DNA of 64,000 bases from Gnetum montanum. Its lineage: Eukaryota > Streptophyta > Gnetopsida > Gnetales > Gnetaceae. The stretch is from the NCBI GenBank assembly GCA_015680685.1, contig MNCI01000651.1:1253507-1317506 (forward strand), read 5' to 3'. The notes below the pieces were generated by a model, which was not told where the DNA came from, made no database searches, and saw only the letters and a list, made by a program, of their open reading frames with translations. The first letter of the stretch is position 1; each line of letters starts with the position of its first letter. The translations under genes and the position numbers were made by a program. This document shows, piece after piece, positions 21,001-33,444 of this stretch.

Positions 21001-22622
21001 TGTGGATGCAGTTGCAGCCAACACTACTTGTAACCATTAGAGGAAGAGAGATAGAGAGAAGAATTTGAATCCTATGCCACTAAGAGAGACTGCCTGCTAC
21101 TATTACTATGACACCGCTTGTTTGGGAAAAGATAGGATGCTACCTACTGCTAGCACCATCCATGCTTCATTGTCACCAACAAGAGAAGGAGAAAGTTATC
21201 TTTGTTGTTCACTGCCACCATTACATGACTAAGAGAGGAAGGGAGAGAAAGCTTCTATGAATGGGAGAAGATGGGGAGATTGCACTGTGAGAGGTTTGTT
21301 GGTGTGCTGCCTCATGTCCACCAAAGAAAGAATAAGACAGAACTAGAGAACCCTATCACGGATGTATTACTTGCTTGTTGTTGCTGGTGTAGCCACTAGA
21401 TCCTGCTATCACGTGTTGTAGACACGTTACTATTTTTTATTCTACGTCTACTATCATCATGGGTCTACTACAAAAGGAAAAAAAAAAGAAAGGAACTTGT
21501 CTCTTCCTAGCTGATCCCCAGGATCCCTCTTTCTGTTGCCATTCACGCAGTAGGCCCGAGTTGTCAAGGAGGCCCCTATTGAGATTGTTGACCACCATCC
21601 ATGAAGCTTTGCCACTATTGACTATTGTTGGTCTATTTCCAAGAATAAAGAAACAGGACTACAAAACTTGCTTGCTAAGCCCGCTGTATGTGCACGTCAG
21701 CTATGTCGCCATTGCCCTAAGAAAAATAGGAGAAGAGAGAGAGAGAGAGAACCACCGTCCACTTGTTTCTTAGCCCCTAGAGACTAATGGATCTCCCTCC
21801 CTAGTTAGTCGTAGACCCTCCATTTTATAGTTGCCCATCTACTGTTGCCACTGTCCGTAACTGCTAACACCTACCGCGTCGCATGATCCATGTCTCCCGT
21901 AGCCATTACTCACGTAACCACAACCATGTCACTATCACTACCCAAGCCATTACTGCCATCATAACACCTTCCAATAATGATGAATTAGCCTATTCTTTGA
22001 TAACCATTGATCTTTGGTCTAATGCAAAGGCGAGATGAAAATGTGCATGAAATGTTTTCTATGTTGAATTTTGGATATGGAAAAGTAGAAATGTAGAAAA
22101 ACATGAATGCTTTCATCATTTGAACTTTGGATTTGGGTAGGTAACAAAATGAGCATTTTCTCTATGTTTAAAATAATGAGGGTACGGTCTATTGAATTTT
22201 GGAATTTGAGTTTTGGTTTAAGATGAATAGAAAAGCATGATCAGTTTCTGTGGATTTGGATTAGCAAACAAACATGGACATTATTTGTGGTGGGTTTTGG
22301 ATTTGACTATTGTTTTGGAAGCCATTTGGCTACCCAATAAAGAACAATATTAAATATACTAGGATTATGTAAAAGATGATTGAGAATAAACTATTCTAAT
22401 AAATGATACCTTGTAAGGTACACATTAGTATTTTTCTTTAACGTTGAAAGTGTAAAAGATCATGATGGAGTAATCACCATGTCCACACATGTTTCAAGTG
22501 AACAGTTCAAGCACCCAAAAATTAGGAATTGCAATCAAAATTATATTGAGATAAATTGAAGAGGTACATGGATACTGTTGATCATGGCCTCGTGCTTAGC
22601 ATGGGTGATGTCGACCTCAACA
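21001..22622 (-). repeat. E5 3' LTR (left copy)
   Basis: A direct repeat of 36028-37415. Shared landmarks are CCAACACTACT (near 21020), TGTTTAAAATAATGAGGGTA (near 22165) and the high-coordinate edge CCTCAACA. In the element's sense it starts TGTTGAGG. About 120 bp near 22455-22575 are absent from the right copy. The low-coordinate edge is approximate. Confidence 0.65.
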
Positions 22623-22640
22623 CTTAGCCCCAAACTTTAA
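22623..22640 (-). promoter_or_regulatory. E5 polypurine tract
   Basis: In the element's sense, AAAGTTTGGGGCTAAG directly precedes the LTR start TGTTGAGG. Confidence 0.5.
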
Positions 22641-23132
22641 TTGCATGCAAGTGCAAGGATAACAAGACCACAGAAATTTTAAGAGGAAATGCAAAAGATA
22701 GAGAATAAAAAAATATCATAAAACAAATGCAAATTAAAACTTGAAAGAAAATTATATTAATTTAGATATGATTAAAATAACCATATAATCAACAGAGAAC
22801 TAGATGTGGGCCAACCTTACCACACCATCTTATTTAATCAAACATTAGATATATAATTTTATTATTTTAACTACATAGATCTATATATATAATTAAAATA
22901 TATATCTAAGATCTCATTCCCAATCTTCTCACAAAGTAAAAGTAAGAGGTATGTGGACTACTTTGAGCACGAGACTTATGCCAAACTTAATGAGGAGGAT
23001 AGGTTTAAGTTAGATCATGGCTAGTCACAAATTTCCAATTTTTCCTTAAAACTCTTTTTTTTGACGTTTTAAAAAAGAATGGGTGAAAATGGATTATTTG
23101 CCTTTTGTTTTTTAATTTTGGGGAAATAGGTT

Positions 23133-24092
23133 TGATGAGACGTGATTCGCATAGGCTGCGATATCGCATCCCCTGCGATATTGTGTACGCGATATCGCGT
23201 CTTCCCTACGATATCACATCCCCCGCGATATCGCGTACGCAATATCGCGTCTTCCCTACGATATTGCATACGCAATATCACAGTCTGCCGCCATATCTAT
23301 AAATAAGACACGGCTCTCACTTGTTTGGAATCCCAATTTTAGAGTAGCGAAGCTCTGGCAGTTTGATCCCTCCAGAGTTAGATTTTTTCCCATGTCTGCC
23401 CGCAGTGTGGTGAATGTAATTGTACGGTGTCTTCATTTGAGTGTGCCATACTTGGACACACACATGATCGACAATAAAGATCGAGATTACTTCATCATTG
23501 CAGCATTCACTTTGTTATTTATTTATTTGTTATTTATTGAATGTTATTTACTATTTTCTCTCTCTCACCCTTAAACTCCTAGAACGCGGAACGAGTACGA
23601 CTTGATTATGAGCATTTAAGTGTGACTGCTTGGTAGCCTAGTGGTGTAGCTAGGACCTACGCTTGGTAACCCAGTGGCGTATTTGGGATCTGCGCTTGGT
23701 AATCCCAGTGGTGTACCTAGGATCTACGCTTGGTAGTCCTGGTGGTAGTCGTGCACGAGGTTCAAGATGTGTACGGTTGATCAAGGAATCGGTTGCTCGT
23801 CGCACTTAGGCTAGATTAGATTCTCTTACCCTTTTCCTCCTAGCTTAGCTTAGTTAAATATTATTTTCCACTGCCTTCAGGAGTAGCATAGAATTAGGAA
23901 CACATCATACACCTCATCTGGACTAAATTATACATGACAAATGGAATACTAGTCCAGGTGGGAAGACAACGAACTGTGACCTAAGGCTAACTATCTAGGT
24001 GCCACAACTAGTCCATCTGTGGAGTTCGACCGGATCGTGCGTGCGACGCTCATTTCGTATGGTTGAGTGTAGGGGTACCTCTCCACTCATCA
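23133..24092 (+). repeat. E1 5' LTR
   Basis: 960 bp, TGATGAGACG...CCACTCATCA with short inverted ends TGATGAG/CTCATCA. The upstream part is an array of GCGATATCGC-type palindromes (about 23158-23285). The TATA box CTATAAATAAG is near 23297. Differences from the 3' LTR are mostly transitions, plus a changed number of palindrome units. Confidence 0.9.
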
Positions 24093-24112
24093 TTGGCACC
24101 GTTGTTGGGGAT
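24093..24112 (+). promoter_or_regulatory. E1 primer-binding site (tRNA-Asp type)
   Basis: TTGGCACCGTTGTTGGGGAT follows the LTR end directly. It resembles the plant retroelement site TGGCGCCGTTGCCGGGGA, complementary to the 3' end of tRNA-Asp. Confidence 0.8.
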
Positions 24113-24226
24113 AGTGCTAGTTATCTAGATTAGTTATATCATTCAAGGTCGTTGTAAAGGACTTAACGATACATCTCTTAGAAAGAAGAAGTAATTATAA
24201 AAATTCACATAAATTCACACACAACA

Positions 24227-26021
24227 ATGCCTCTCCTACAAGATAATAATAAAGCTACACTTAGTGAGGAAGTTCATTGGAGAACCAACGAACTATATGA
24301 CGATGAAGATTGGAGTATACAACCTAAAGTGGGAGTTTCCTATAAGCATGAACAAAAAAAATGTCATCACAATGCATGAAAGCCTAACTTACCCGATGAT
24401 GATGAACCCCCACTAGCCACTACAAGCTTNNNNNNNNNNNNNNNNNNNNNNNNNNNNNNNNNNNNNNNNNNNNNNNNNNNNNNNNNNNNNNNNNNNNNNN
24501 NNNNNNNNNNNNNNNNNNNNNNNNNNNNNNNNNNNNNNNNNNNNTACGCAAGAGTGTCGGCCTTGAGGAAACAAATCCAAGGATGGAAACAAGCAAAACA
24601 TGAACCCTTGGACATGGCCTTAGAAAGATATTATTCACTATTAAACAACTGTCCAGGCCATGGGTTTTCCGAGGAAAGGCTAGTGTACCATATTATCAAT
24701 GGGCTACGTAATGAAACAAGAGAGACCTTAGGAACGTATGCCCGAGGTCAACTATACAACCTATGAACCCATCAAATCCAAGAGCTTATTAAGCGGGTAG
24801 CCAAAGAAGAAGGAGAATTAGCTAGATGGGAGTGTTGAAAAACATCAATGGGACCAAAATCTTCATTTAACAAAGGTCTCTGATCATAACAAGGAGAAAT
24901 CAACAAATCTCAAGGTGGAAACATCATCTTTGCCAATACAACAATCGTTAGAAGAAGCTAAGGCAAAGATCACTAAGATGTTGGAATGGATGAATCAAAA
25001 GTGTGGAGAATATATCAACAACATTAGAGATAGAGTTTTGACAACCCAAGAAGCAGAACAAAACAATAGACATTTGGAAAAGAAGAATAAAGGGAATAAG
25101 TGCTCAACTTCCAATCATACGTATGAATGCAACATATGCCTGTACGATCACCCCAAGGGCCAATGCCCAATATTGTTACATCTACATGAGCATTGGGGAA
25201 ACACGTTACATCCAGAGTTCGTACAGAGATACTTTGTTTGATCACAGTGGCAATAATCCCAGTTGTGGGGGAATCTACCCTTAGACTGGAGGCACCCTTC
25301 GTACCATCCGAATCTAAATGCTTATCACGTTCAACACCTTGTTTCTTCAACTGGGCCAACATACTCTATCTCACCACAATACCATTCTCCACAATACTAT
25401 CAACCCATACCTCCAACACAACCACCACCTTGTGCACCTTACATTCCTCCTAACTTTCAACATTCTTATCCTTTCCCTCCTTCCACAACGCCACCAATTG
25501 TTCCTAAGGTATTTGTGCCACAGCAACAACCCACGAACAACACTTGTGATACTACTACTAATAGCAATGAAGAGCCTCCTCAACATCAAAAGCATCCTTT
25601 CTTTAAACACGGTCGTAGGAAGGGACAACACAATTTAAAGGCCACTGCACCTTCCAACCCAGCACAAGTCCAACCATGTGGTGCACCCTTATCTTTGAAC
25701 CCAACGCCTGATGTAACTTCATCAGGGCCACCAACTTACACTCCAACAACCATACGGCCCAATGAACACAACCGTGGGAGGCATCAGCCCAATCCTTGCA
25801 TACCCTCTAACGGTCCTAAACATCATAGTAGGTCAACTCGTTATCCGGGAACTACATCGTATGAAGTGCCCCACTATGCTTATTATGGGGGGTGTGAAAT
25901 CCAAGGGGATAAGTATGGACCAGTTTCAATATTTCCAACATGCAAGGATCCTTATTTTTCATTTATTAATCCTTGCCATACTCAACCGATTAGTTATGGA
26001 GGATATCCCCCATTTCAATAA
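24227..26021 (+). pseudogene. E1 gag
   Basis: Nucleocapsid-precursor-like ORF. The block around 24566-24770 (QIQGWKQ, CPGHGF, ETLGTYARG) is closely shared with E2 gag. A zinc knuckle CNICLYDHPKGQC lies near 25130 with spacing C-x2-C-x3-H-x4-C. The tail (25260-26021) is rich in Pro, His, Thr and Asn. There is one frameshift between 24766 and 24915 and several stops, and 115 bases are unknown (24430-24544). The start is the first ATG in frame after the leader. The N-terminal part differs from E2 and E3. Confidence 0.75.
24430..24544. other. Sequence gap of 115 N inside E1 gag
   Basis: The run of N interrupts the matrix-like part of gag. Whether its length is real cannot be judged. Confidence 0.99.
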
Positions 26022-27410
26022 CAAGCAGGATTAATAAATATTTTCCATTTTCTTTAATTTTACAACTTTTTGTTTTCTAGTTTTTCATTTTTCAACTTTT
26101 TTTTTTATCTTTTTATCTTTTTATCTTTTTGTGTGTTTGTATTTTCATGTTTGTGTAAGTAATCTCATCTACGAATAAAACACTCATGTGGATCATTGGT
26201 TGAGATGTGTTCTATGTTATTAAGTCATGAGTGATCAATTATTTGGAACAGTGATCCCATTACACCCACTCATCCATTCTATAATAAGAGGTTCTTTTCA
26301 GGGGTACAGTGATATTCTTGACATTTTTAAAACTTAAAATTAAAGTGTTCATTGTACCCAGAGTGAAGAAGGATGGACCAAGAGGGAATGATTAGGGTGT
26401 GACATCAAGGGGACTTGTGGATTCTCTTTGGTGACGCCTGTGGGAGTTATCATGCAATATGGTTGTACTAAGATCCTTGTAGATCTAATGAAAAATGGGA
26501 GTAAGAGTAATCAAACGGGCACTCAAAAATCAAAAGTTGTTCTAGGGGATTCCACTGGAAAGACATGCACCCATGCCTGAAGGTTGGCGGCTTCTTTGGA
26601 TTTAGTAAAGTGAAAAAAAAAAGAAGAAAAGAAAAAGGAAGTGCCATAAAACAAAAATCACTCCTCCCTTGTACTAAATGCCAAGTGATCGTACGCCTTG
26701 TTGTTATGGTACTTTTATAGTTGTTCACCATGGGATGACACAATGTGATGTCACTGATTAGAAGGATGGACTTGGTCCTGATCTTGGAATGATGGGTTAA
26801 TGACACCTTAATCATGCTTTACACGTAGGATTCATTGTGCCCTGGGTCAGTCACCTCATGTTCCAATCTCTATGATCCCTTTCTATACTTCACCTCATCT
26901 CACTGTTCGTGTAATTGTAGCTCGTGTCCCATGTAGCATAGAATTTTTATCTCATTTCGGTGATATTTACATGCGTGTGTTTTGTGGAGTTAGTGCGGAT
27001 TACATTTAACCCTTCTAGTGCCCACGGACACTTTAAGTGTGGTTACACAAGGGCATAATAGGTTAAAACCTACTTTGGGGAGGACCCACTTGTGTAATTT
27101 TTCATAATCTTCACTAATTCTCTAACTCAAACACACAATTTTCTTACCCTCAACTTAATTTTTCATCATTTTCTTTCTCTTTTATTATTATCCCTCAAAA
27201 TTTTAAAGTTCCAATGTACCATTACATTCCCTTTTTTTCATAACCACCACATTTTTAATTGCTTAAATTCACATCATTATCATTAAGCGTGCCTCTCACA
27301 TTAATAAAATTACCCTAGGATATCTTCATAATTGCCATGTCCTCGTTTTACACCATTAATTTCAAGAAAATCATTAAAAATTCAGTATTTTTCATGTGTC
27401 CCACATCACT
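26022..27410 (+). other. E1 central non-coding region
   Basis: T-rich leader-like sequence after gag. It occupies the place where pol would be. It contains the conserved 19-mer CTTTGGGGAGGACCCACT with flanks (27072-27090), shared with E2 and E3. No gene is supported. The minus-strand frame 26468-26815 has no recognisable motif. Confidence 0.6.
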
Positions 27411-27417
27411 AAGGACG

Positions 27418-27507
27418 AGATATCACGTACGCGATATCATGTCCCACAGGATATCGTGCACGCGATGTATCGTACATGATATCGTGTGCTATTTATCTGT
27501 AAATAGG
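27418..27507 (+). promoter_or_regulatory. E1 internal promoter-like block before ORF2
   Basis: Palindromic GATATC words (ACGCGATATC, GGATATCGTG, ATGATATCGTG) are followed by a TATA-like CTGTAAATAGGA at 27496-27507. The same motif type and the same spacing to a TATA box occur in the E1 LTR. ORF2 starts about 470 bases downstream. Confidence 0.6.
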
Positions 27508-27941
27508 AACCCCCGCCGCAACACTTAGCATCATTTTGTCATTTACGCGAGGGGAATTTTTGAAATTTTTCTCTACGACTTGCGATTGCGTGACCCTCAT
27601 TTTTTCACTCATATCTCGCGCATTGGTGCTTCGATTTTAATTCCGTTTGAACCTGCTTGAACCCAAAGAGTTTATTTTAGTCATGGGGGAGGGACACTTG
27701 CCAAAAAGTGCCTAACTTTTTTGAAATTTTTCATCACCCAAAAGACATCAATTAGGGTAATTAATCCTAACACTTAGAAAAATTGTGCTAAAAATCGTAT
27801 GACCTTAGGTACACCGGGAGATTAAAATGAAACCCACCTAAGCCATAGGACCTATTATCATAATTTTTGGGCACGATCACACAATAACATAAGATCTTTA
27901 ATTAAAGGCATGTAGTAAGGTATAACTTGATTTTGAAAACA

Positions 27942-27973
27942 ACCTTACTAACGTTTGGCCCATGTGATTGCAG
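27942..27973 (+). promoter_or_regulatory. 3' splice site at the E1 ORF2 start
   Basis: A perfect branch-point consensus TACTAAC (27946-27952) precedes ATTGCAG (AG at 27972-27973). The ORF2 ATG begins at the next base. This suggests that ORF2 is expressed from a spliced RNA. Confidence 0.6.
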
Positions 27974-30752
27974 ATGGCTCCGAAACGTGCATAGCAAGAG
28001 GGTCCTTCTCAAGGTGAAGCGAAACAACCTCGGAGAGGTGGAAGACGAGTCCCTGCTGGACAACATGCAGAACAGGAGATGCAATAATTTAGCATCCATC
28101 AAGAAGAATCTCCTACAAGATTGTCTAGGCAGGCAAAAAGAGGAGCTGCTGCTACGCTTGAATCAGGACAACAACTCATGTTGCCCTCGGAATGTGTTCA
28201 GGCTATCCATACAAAGTCCAAAATTGCTATAGTGATCATGGAGCTTAACTTCGAACCTTTTGTAGAGTTTTCTCCTAAGGCTATTAGGGATCACCTTAAA
28301 GGATCTCCCTTATGACCTATCTTCTCTGAGTGCGGTGCCTGGTACTTAGGTGAAACATACTTGTTCTGGCACAATAAGGAGCAAGACACCACGGTTAATA
28401 TTTGTGGTGTGACAGTAGACTTTTCTGCGCAGGTGATTTTGGAAGTGTTAAACCTTCCAAATTCAGGCCCCCATGTTGCTTGGTTATCTACCTGTTGTGC
28501 GAAAGGATTGGTTAGAGAAGGCTTATGCCAGAGATAAAAATTTTGGAGAATTGACGATGGAAGAGCGGGTTTATTTCAAAATTGGGACCTATCACCTCTT
28601 CCCCATAAAAGGTTTGAAAAGAATATCCACGTATGCAGCAAGGGGATGTGCAGTGTTGATGGGAAAGGTTAACGCTAACCTTCCCCATCTATATTTGATA
28701 GAGACCCTAAGGTAATTTGAAGAATGGAAGTGAGGGAAGATGGCACTGCCTTTTCCCTGCCTTATCAGAAAACTATGCCGATGGGCTGGTATTCAGGGAT
28801 ACACAAATGACGTCCTCCAAAAGGCCCAGAATGCTTCTTATGCTAAGTTATTAAAGGCGCCAGCTTCAAGAAAGAGCACTGGCAAAGAGCTGCGACCAGA
28901 TGAAGAAGAAGAACAGATGACTGGATCACCTGCAACTCAACTTGCAGGACCCAGTCAACCTCTAGCCACAAGTCCCAGCTAACAACAAGAATTAGGACCC
29001 AGCACAGGCCAGGATCAGCCGTCGTAGCCGCAAGACTATAGACCGTCGATGAGTCATCTTAGGGCCATCGCCGAAATGGTTAGTTGGGGAAGTTGTGATG
29101 ACGCAAACCTCTTCCACGTCATCGATGATGCTGACCAGCCTACTATTTCATTAGATCATACAAGGGATGAATTATCCATCCAAACAGGAGGAGGGGAAAG
29201 CAGATGGTCACAATAGATCTCTGGAAACGCGGCATCATTTCAAGTGCAGTTAGAGACTGGTGAGGGGGCCACTGTGGTGGTCATGCAACACTAGGATGCC
29301 ATAGAAGTTGCTAAAGTGGTTGCTGATCATATCAAAGAATATTTCAATGTACCTATTGTGCCACCGACAAATCTTTCAGGAGCACGAGATGCTCAAAATC
29401 TTGCCGGAACCTCAATGACTCCTGTGGAACATGAGGATGCGCTGGAAAGATTGCTTCAAATAGGACCAGTTTTGACATCTCTATTTGACATCCCCCAGGA
29501 TGTAACAGCAATTCAATCAAACCTCATTTTCACAAAGGGGAAGCTGGTCATATCCAAAGTAAGGGCAAAGCATGCTGAAGGTGAAGTGTAGAAACTACAA
29601 GAGCAGCACGTAGCCTTACAAGCAGCATAGTGGAATCCTTTGCAATTTGTTCCTGCAGACTAGCTAGACAACTTTAGAATCGAGCAATTAACAAAGCTAA
29701 TTGCAGAAAATAAGAAGGTGGCAGAAGAAAAGGAGACGACCACTTGGGATGCCTCCGCAGCACAAGCGCAAACCCATGCACATCTTAAGGCACTCAAGGC
29801 CTTAGAAGAAGAGAATAAGCAGTTGGTTGCAAATAACCTTCGGTTGACTTCTGTGGAGAAACAAAAGAATGTTCTCAATGAACACTTTCATCAGTTATGA
29901 GAACAGCTCATTCGGGTCAACCGAGATGTAAGCCATTTAGTTAGAGAAAATCGAACCCTCTCAATGGAGGAGGTACACGCTGTTCGCCAAAAATCAGCCA
30001 TCAAGATCAGCGCGTGGTAGAATGAGGCTAAATGACACGAGAAGCTGAAGGAGCATTTCTGTGATCAGGTGGGGATGTACAAACAAATCCTGGAGAAGGA
30101 TATCCATATGGCCAAGGCTCAAATCAACAACATCAGTGCTCAGCACACTGATTGGAGGGCCATATTGGACACTTACGCCTTTGCCCACCAAGTGGAAATT
30201 AAGAACCGGGACCTACAGATCCAAGACTTGACCGAATACATGGAGTTGGCAAACCTTAGATATGCCAACTTGGCCATGTTAACAGCAGGATGCCCGAGGT
30301 CAGTGCTCGAGCAACAGGTAGCTTACACCCACATCAAATATGAAGCAGAATTTGCAGAGCGCAAGAAGTTGGCTGAGAAACTAGATGTCGCAAATTCTGA
30401 ACTTGTGGTAATAAAAGAAAGCTACCAGGGACAGAAAGATGTTGCAACCGACTTGGCTTGACAGCTAATAGAGCTTCATGAATACAAAGATAAAGCTAGA
30501 GCCTATGAAGAGGAACGACGGGTGTTCATGGCATGGTATGTCAAAGCTAATCAGATGTTCCCGCAACTACCCTATTCGTGAGAAGTGCTGACTCCGTCAA
30601 ACATCGAAACATTAGCATGGATGACGCAAGATCCTTGGACCAAAGAGGAGAAGCTCCAGGCCATTCTTCAGCATCGTCAACCTTCCAAGCTTGGAGCAAG
30701 TGACAAAGGGAAAGCACCCATGGAGGAGCCACTGCCACCAGGAACTACATGA
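27974..30752 (+). pseudogene. E1 ORF2: plant transposon-type domain plus long coiled coil
   Basis: About 920 codons. The basic head (ATGGCTCCGAAACGTGC) is followed by a domain at about codons 80-290 with YLGETYLFWHNKEQDTT and YFKIGTYHLFPIKGLKR. This domain resembles the putative plant transposon protein family found in some plant retroelements. After a Pro/Gln/Ser-rich linker (28870-29040) the rest (29310-30560) is Glu/Lys/Gln/Leu-rich with heptad-like spacing. One frameshift occurs between 28315 and 28473, and there are scattered TAG, TAA and TGA codons. It sits where Athila elements carry an env-like ORF, but no signal peptide or membrane segment is visible, so an envelope role is not supported. 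Homologue: E4 ORF2. Confidence 0.7.
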
Positions 30753-30914
30753 GTTCCACATTTTTTTAGTTGTAGTATTTTCTCTCTGTGTTGTGTCTTC
30801 CCACACTACGACATTAGTCCATTTCTTTTTCCAGTTAATAATCCCATACCTATCCACTATGTAATCAATGAAGCTTGTTCTCCTTGTCACTCGAGGACGA
30901 GTTTTTATTCAGTC

Positions 30915-30923
30915 GTGCGGGTA
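30915..30923 (+). promoter_or_regulatory. E1 polypurine tract
   Basis: GTGCGGGTA sits just before TGATGAG, after the GAGGACGAGTTTTTATTCAG block shared with E2, E3 and E4. Confidence 0.6.
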
Positions 30924-31868
30924 TGATGAGACGCGATTCGCATAGGCCACGATATCGCGTACGTGATATTGCATCCCCCGTGATATCGCGTCTTCCCTAC
31001 GATATCACATCCCCCGCGATATTGCGTCTTCCCTATGATATCGCGTACGCGATATCGCAGTCCGCCACCATATCTATAAATAAGATGCGGCTCTCCCTTG
31101 TTTGGAATCCCAATTTTAGAGTAGTGAAGCTCTGGCAATTTGATCCCCCCAGAGTTAGATTTTTTCCCATGTCTGCCCGTAGTGTGGTGAATGTAATTGT
31201 ACAGTGTCTTTATTCGAGTGTGCCGTACTTGGACATGCACATGACCGGCAATAAAGATCGAGATTACTTCATCATTGCAGCATTCACTTTCTTATTTAGT
31301 TGTTTGTTATTTATTTAATGTTATTTACTATTTTCTCTCTCTCACCGTTAAACTCCTAGAACATGGAATGAGTACGACTTGATTACGAGCATTTAAGTGT
31401 GACTGCTTGGTAGCCCAGTGGTGTAGCTAGGATCTATGCTTGGTAACCCAGTGGCGTATTTGGGATCTACACTTGGTAATCCCAGTGGCATACCTAGGAT
31501 CTATGCTTGGTAGTCCCAATGGTAGTCGTGCATGAGGTTCAAGATGTGTACGGTTGATCAAGAAATTGGTTTCTCGTCGCACTTAGGCTAGATTAGATTC
31601 TCTTACCTTTTCCTCCTAGCTTAGCTTAGTTAAATATTATTTTCCACTTCCTTCAGGAGTAGCATAGAATTAGGAACACATCATACACTTCATCTGGACT
31701 AAACCATACGTGACAAATGCAATACTAGTCCAGGTGGGAAGACAATGAACTGCGACCTAAGGCTAACTATCTAGGTGCCACAACTAGTCCATCTGCGGAG
31801 TTTGACCGGATCGCGCGTGCGATGCTCGTTTCCTATGGTTGAGTGTAGGGGTACCTCGCCACTCATCA
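30924..31868 (+). repeat. E1 3' LTR
   Basis: 945 bp, the same structure as the 5' LTR, with TATA box CTATAAATAAG at 31074-31084. It ends CACTCATCA at 31868 and is followed by the target duplication AGGTT. Confidence 0.9.
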
Positions 31869-32692
31869 AGGTTCAAAAGGGGAATGGAGGCTAGGGTGAG
31901 GATTGCTACCGAACCCCATCACACTCAAGAACTTATTACACTGCCAATGAATACAATCCTCATTCTTCTCTCTCTCTTTTTCTTTCTTTTTCTAAGAAAA
32001 CTTTGGTTATGTTGTACTTCAATCTCAAAGTAGGAATTTTAACACGAGTCTAGCCGATTAGCTGTACTGCCAAAGAACATGGTCCTTTTAGAACTTTGCC
32101 CATGTTGTAGTTCAACCCTCGTGTATGTGCCTTTAATTACAATTTGATGGCATCATAGCAGGTCTTCTAGGTGGCTAAGGGTTCCCAAGTGGAGATGAAC
32201 ACAATTGACCCTGCTAATCATAGGATAGCCATGGATCATTACATTTGAGGGTTGGGGCTTAGGAAAGAGAAAAATAACAATTTTCAAGGTCACCTAGTGA
32301 TTGTGGCTAACCATTCTCCAATGTCACATATCCTACACTCACATAATTATGATGATTACATGATAAGTTAGCATAAATCCTATCCTCCATAATCCAACAT
32401 AACCAATAAAACTGAAACCTTGAAATTGACTTGGAAGAATGATATATAAAGGAGATAGTAATAAGAAATATTTTATATAGCATTATGCTTACATTATTTT
32501 CCAATGGTGTTTGAATGACCCAATGCCTAGTAACTCAAACGACCATAATGATTATTAAAATCATATGAAAAGAAAAAACCAAAACCAATGCACTAAGAAA
32601 GTGACATTAAAGATGCAAAGAGAATATGCAAATGCAACTATATACAAATGAAATGCATGGTGAAGGAGAGGAAACATGCAACTAAGAATCTA
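31869..32692 (-). other. E5 3' untranslated region
   Basis: Sequence between the E1 insertion and the end of E5 pol. Mostly AT-rich with no supported ORF. It contains a TC-rich run at 31965-31992. Confidence 0.5.
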
Positions 32693-33110
32693 CCAGGTGT
32701 CCATGTGAGGCCCCTGAGTAGAAATGCTTCAAATGAAGTGCATTGAAGTTCCTAAGTAACCTATGTCCTTGCAAATCAACAATTTTATATGCATTGGGGC
32801 CAATGATGTCTTTAACTTGGAATGGGCCTGACCACATAGGAGAGAACTTACCATGAAGACTAGTTCAACCAAATGCTCTCTCTCTTTTTATTGCTAGATC
32901 TCCTATCTTAAAGGCTTTACCTACATGTTTCTTGTTAAGCCATCATTTAACAATTTTTTAATGATTAAGATTACAAAAATTTAGACATAATCTTAATTTT
33001 CTTACTCATTTTCTATTAGGTGCTAAATTTAAATGTTTCATGAGATGAATGATTTTAGATCCTAGAAGTTCATCAAATTTTTCTTTCATATAAGTTTCAA
33101 TCTTAGGTCT
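32693..33110 (-). pseudogene. E5 pol remnant: RT start fused to integrase end
   Basis: Reading leftward from about 33100, the frame gives the entry to RT (EKFDELLGSKIIH, then a degenerate 'RLCLNFCNLN' for the usual RLCVDFRxLN). At about 32945 it jumps to the integrase C-terminal region (KAFKIGDLAIKRERAFG; GPFQVKDIIGPNAYKIVDLQG starts at about 32840). Everything between, including the RT active site, RNase H and the integrase core, is missing. This is an internal deletion. In-frame TAG and other stops are present. Confidence 0.75.
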
Positions 33111-33444
33111 AAGTTTTTTGTAAATCATCTAATATAGCCTTTCTAGGAGCATGTTCCATGGATGTGTTGTTAAAATTTAGCACACCTTCAAATTTTTTAA
33201 GAGGTAGGGTGTTATTTACACCTTTGTCTCCCCCTAAAGGTAGTGGGTCATCGAGAAGAAATCCCTTTTCATTATGATAAGGCAAGGTATCTTCATAAAT
33301 TTGTTCACATTCATTAGAAGTTTGATAGGGTTGGGTGGCATTTTTATGAGAAAAAGGATTTGTTTTTTTAATTTCACTCACATGTTCATCTATAACATGT
33401 TTGCCATGCTCAACCTTAATAACTCCAACGTAAAGATTAGTGTT

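Larger units (their letters stand above)
23133..31868 (+). mobile_element. E1: complete LTR element with gag and ORF2 but no pol
   Basis: Two direct LTRs (23133-24092 and 30924-31868) bound an internal region of about 6.8 kb. The 5-bp target duplication AGGTT is perfect (23128-23132 and 31869-31873). The element has a tRNA-Asp-type primer site, a gag-like ORF (24227-26021), an internal promoter-like block, a splice acceptor and ORF2 (27974-30752). No protease, RT, RNase H or integrase motif is present between gag and ORF2. It must therefore have been mobilised by a relative such as E3. It is inserted in E5. Confidence 0.9.

Noticed and set aside
23155-23290. Regular GCGATATCGC repeats looked like a small CRISPR-like array.
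   Set aside because: The units are short palindromes of varying spacing inside a plant LTR just upstream of a TATA box, with no unique spacers.
27974-30752. ORF2 as an env-like gene because of its position.
   Set aside because: No signal peptide, hydrophobic segment or cleavage-like site is visible; the content is coiled coil.
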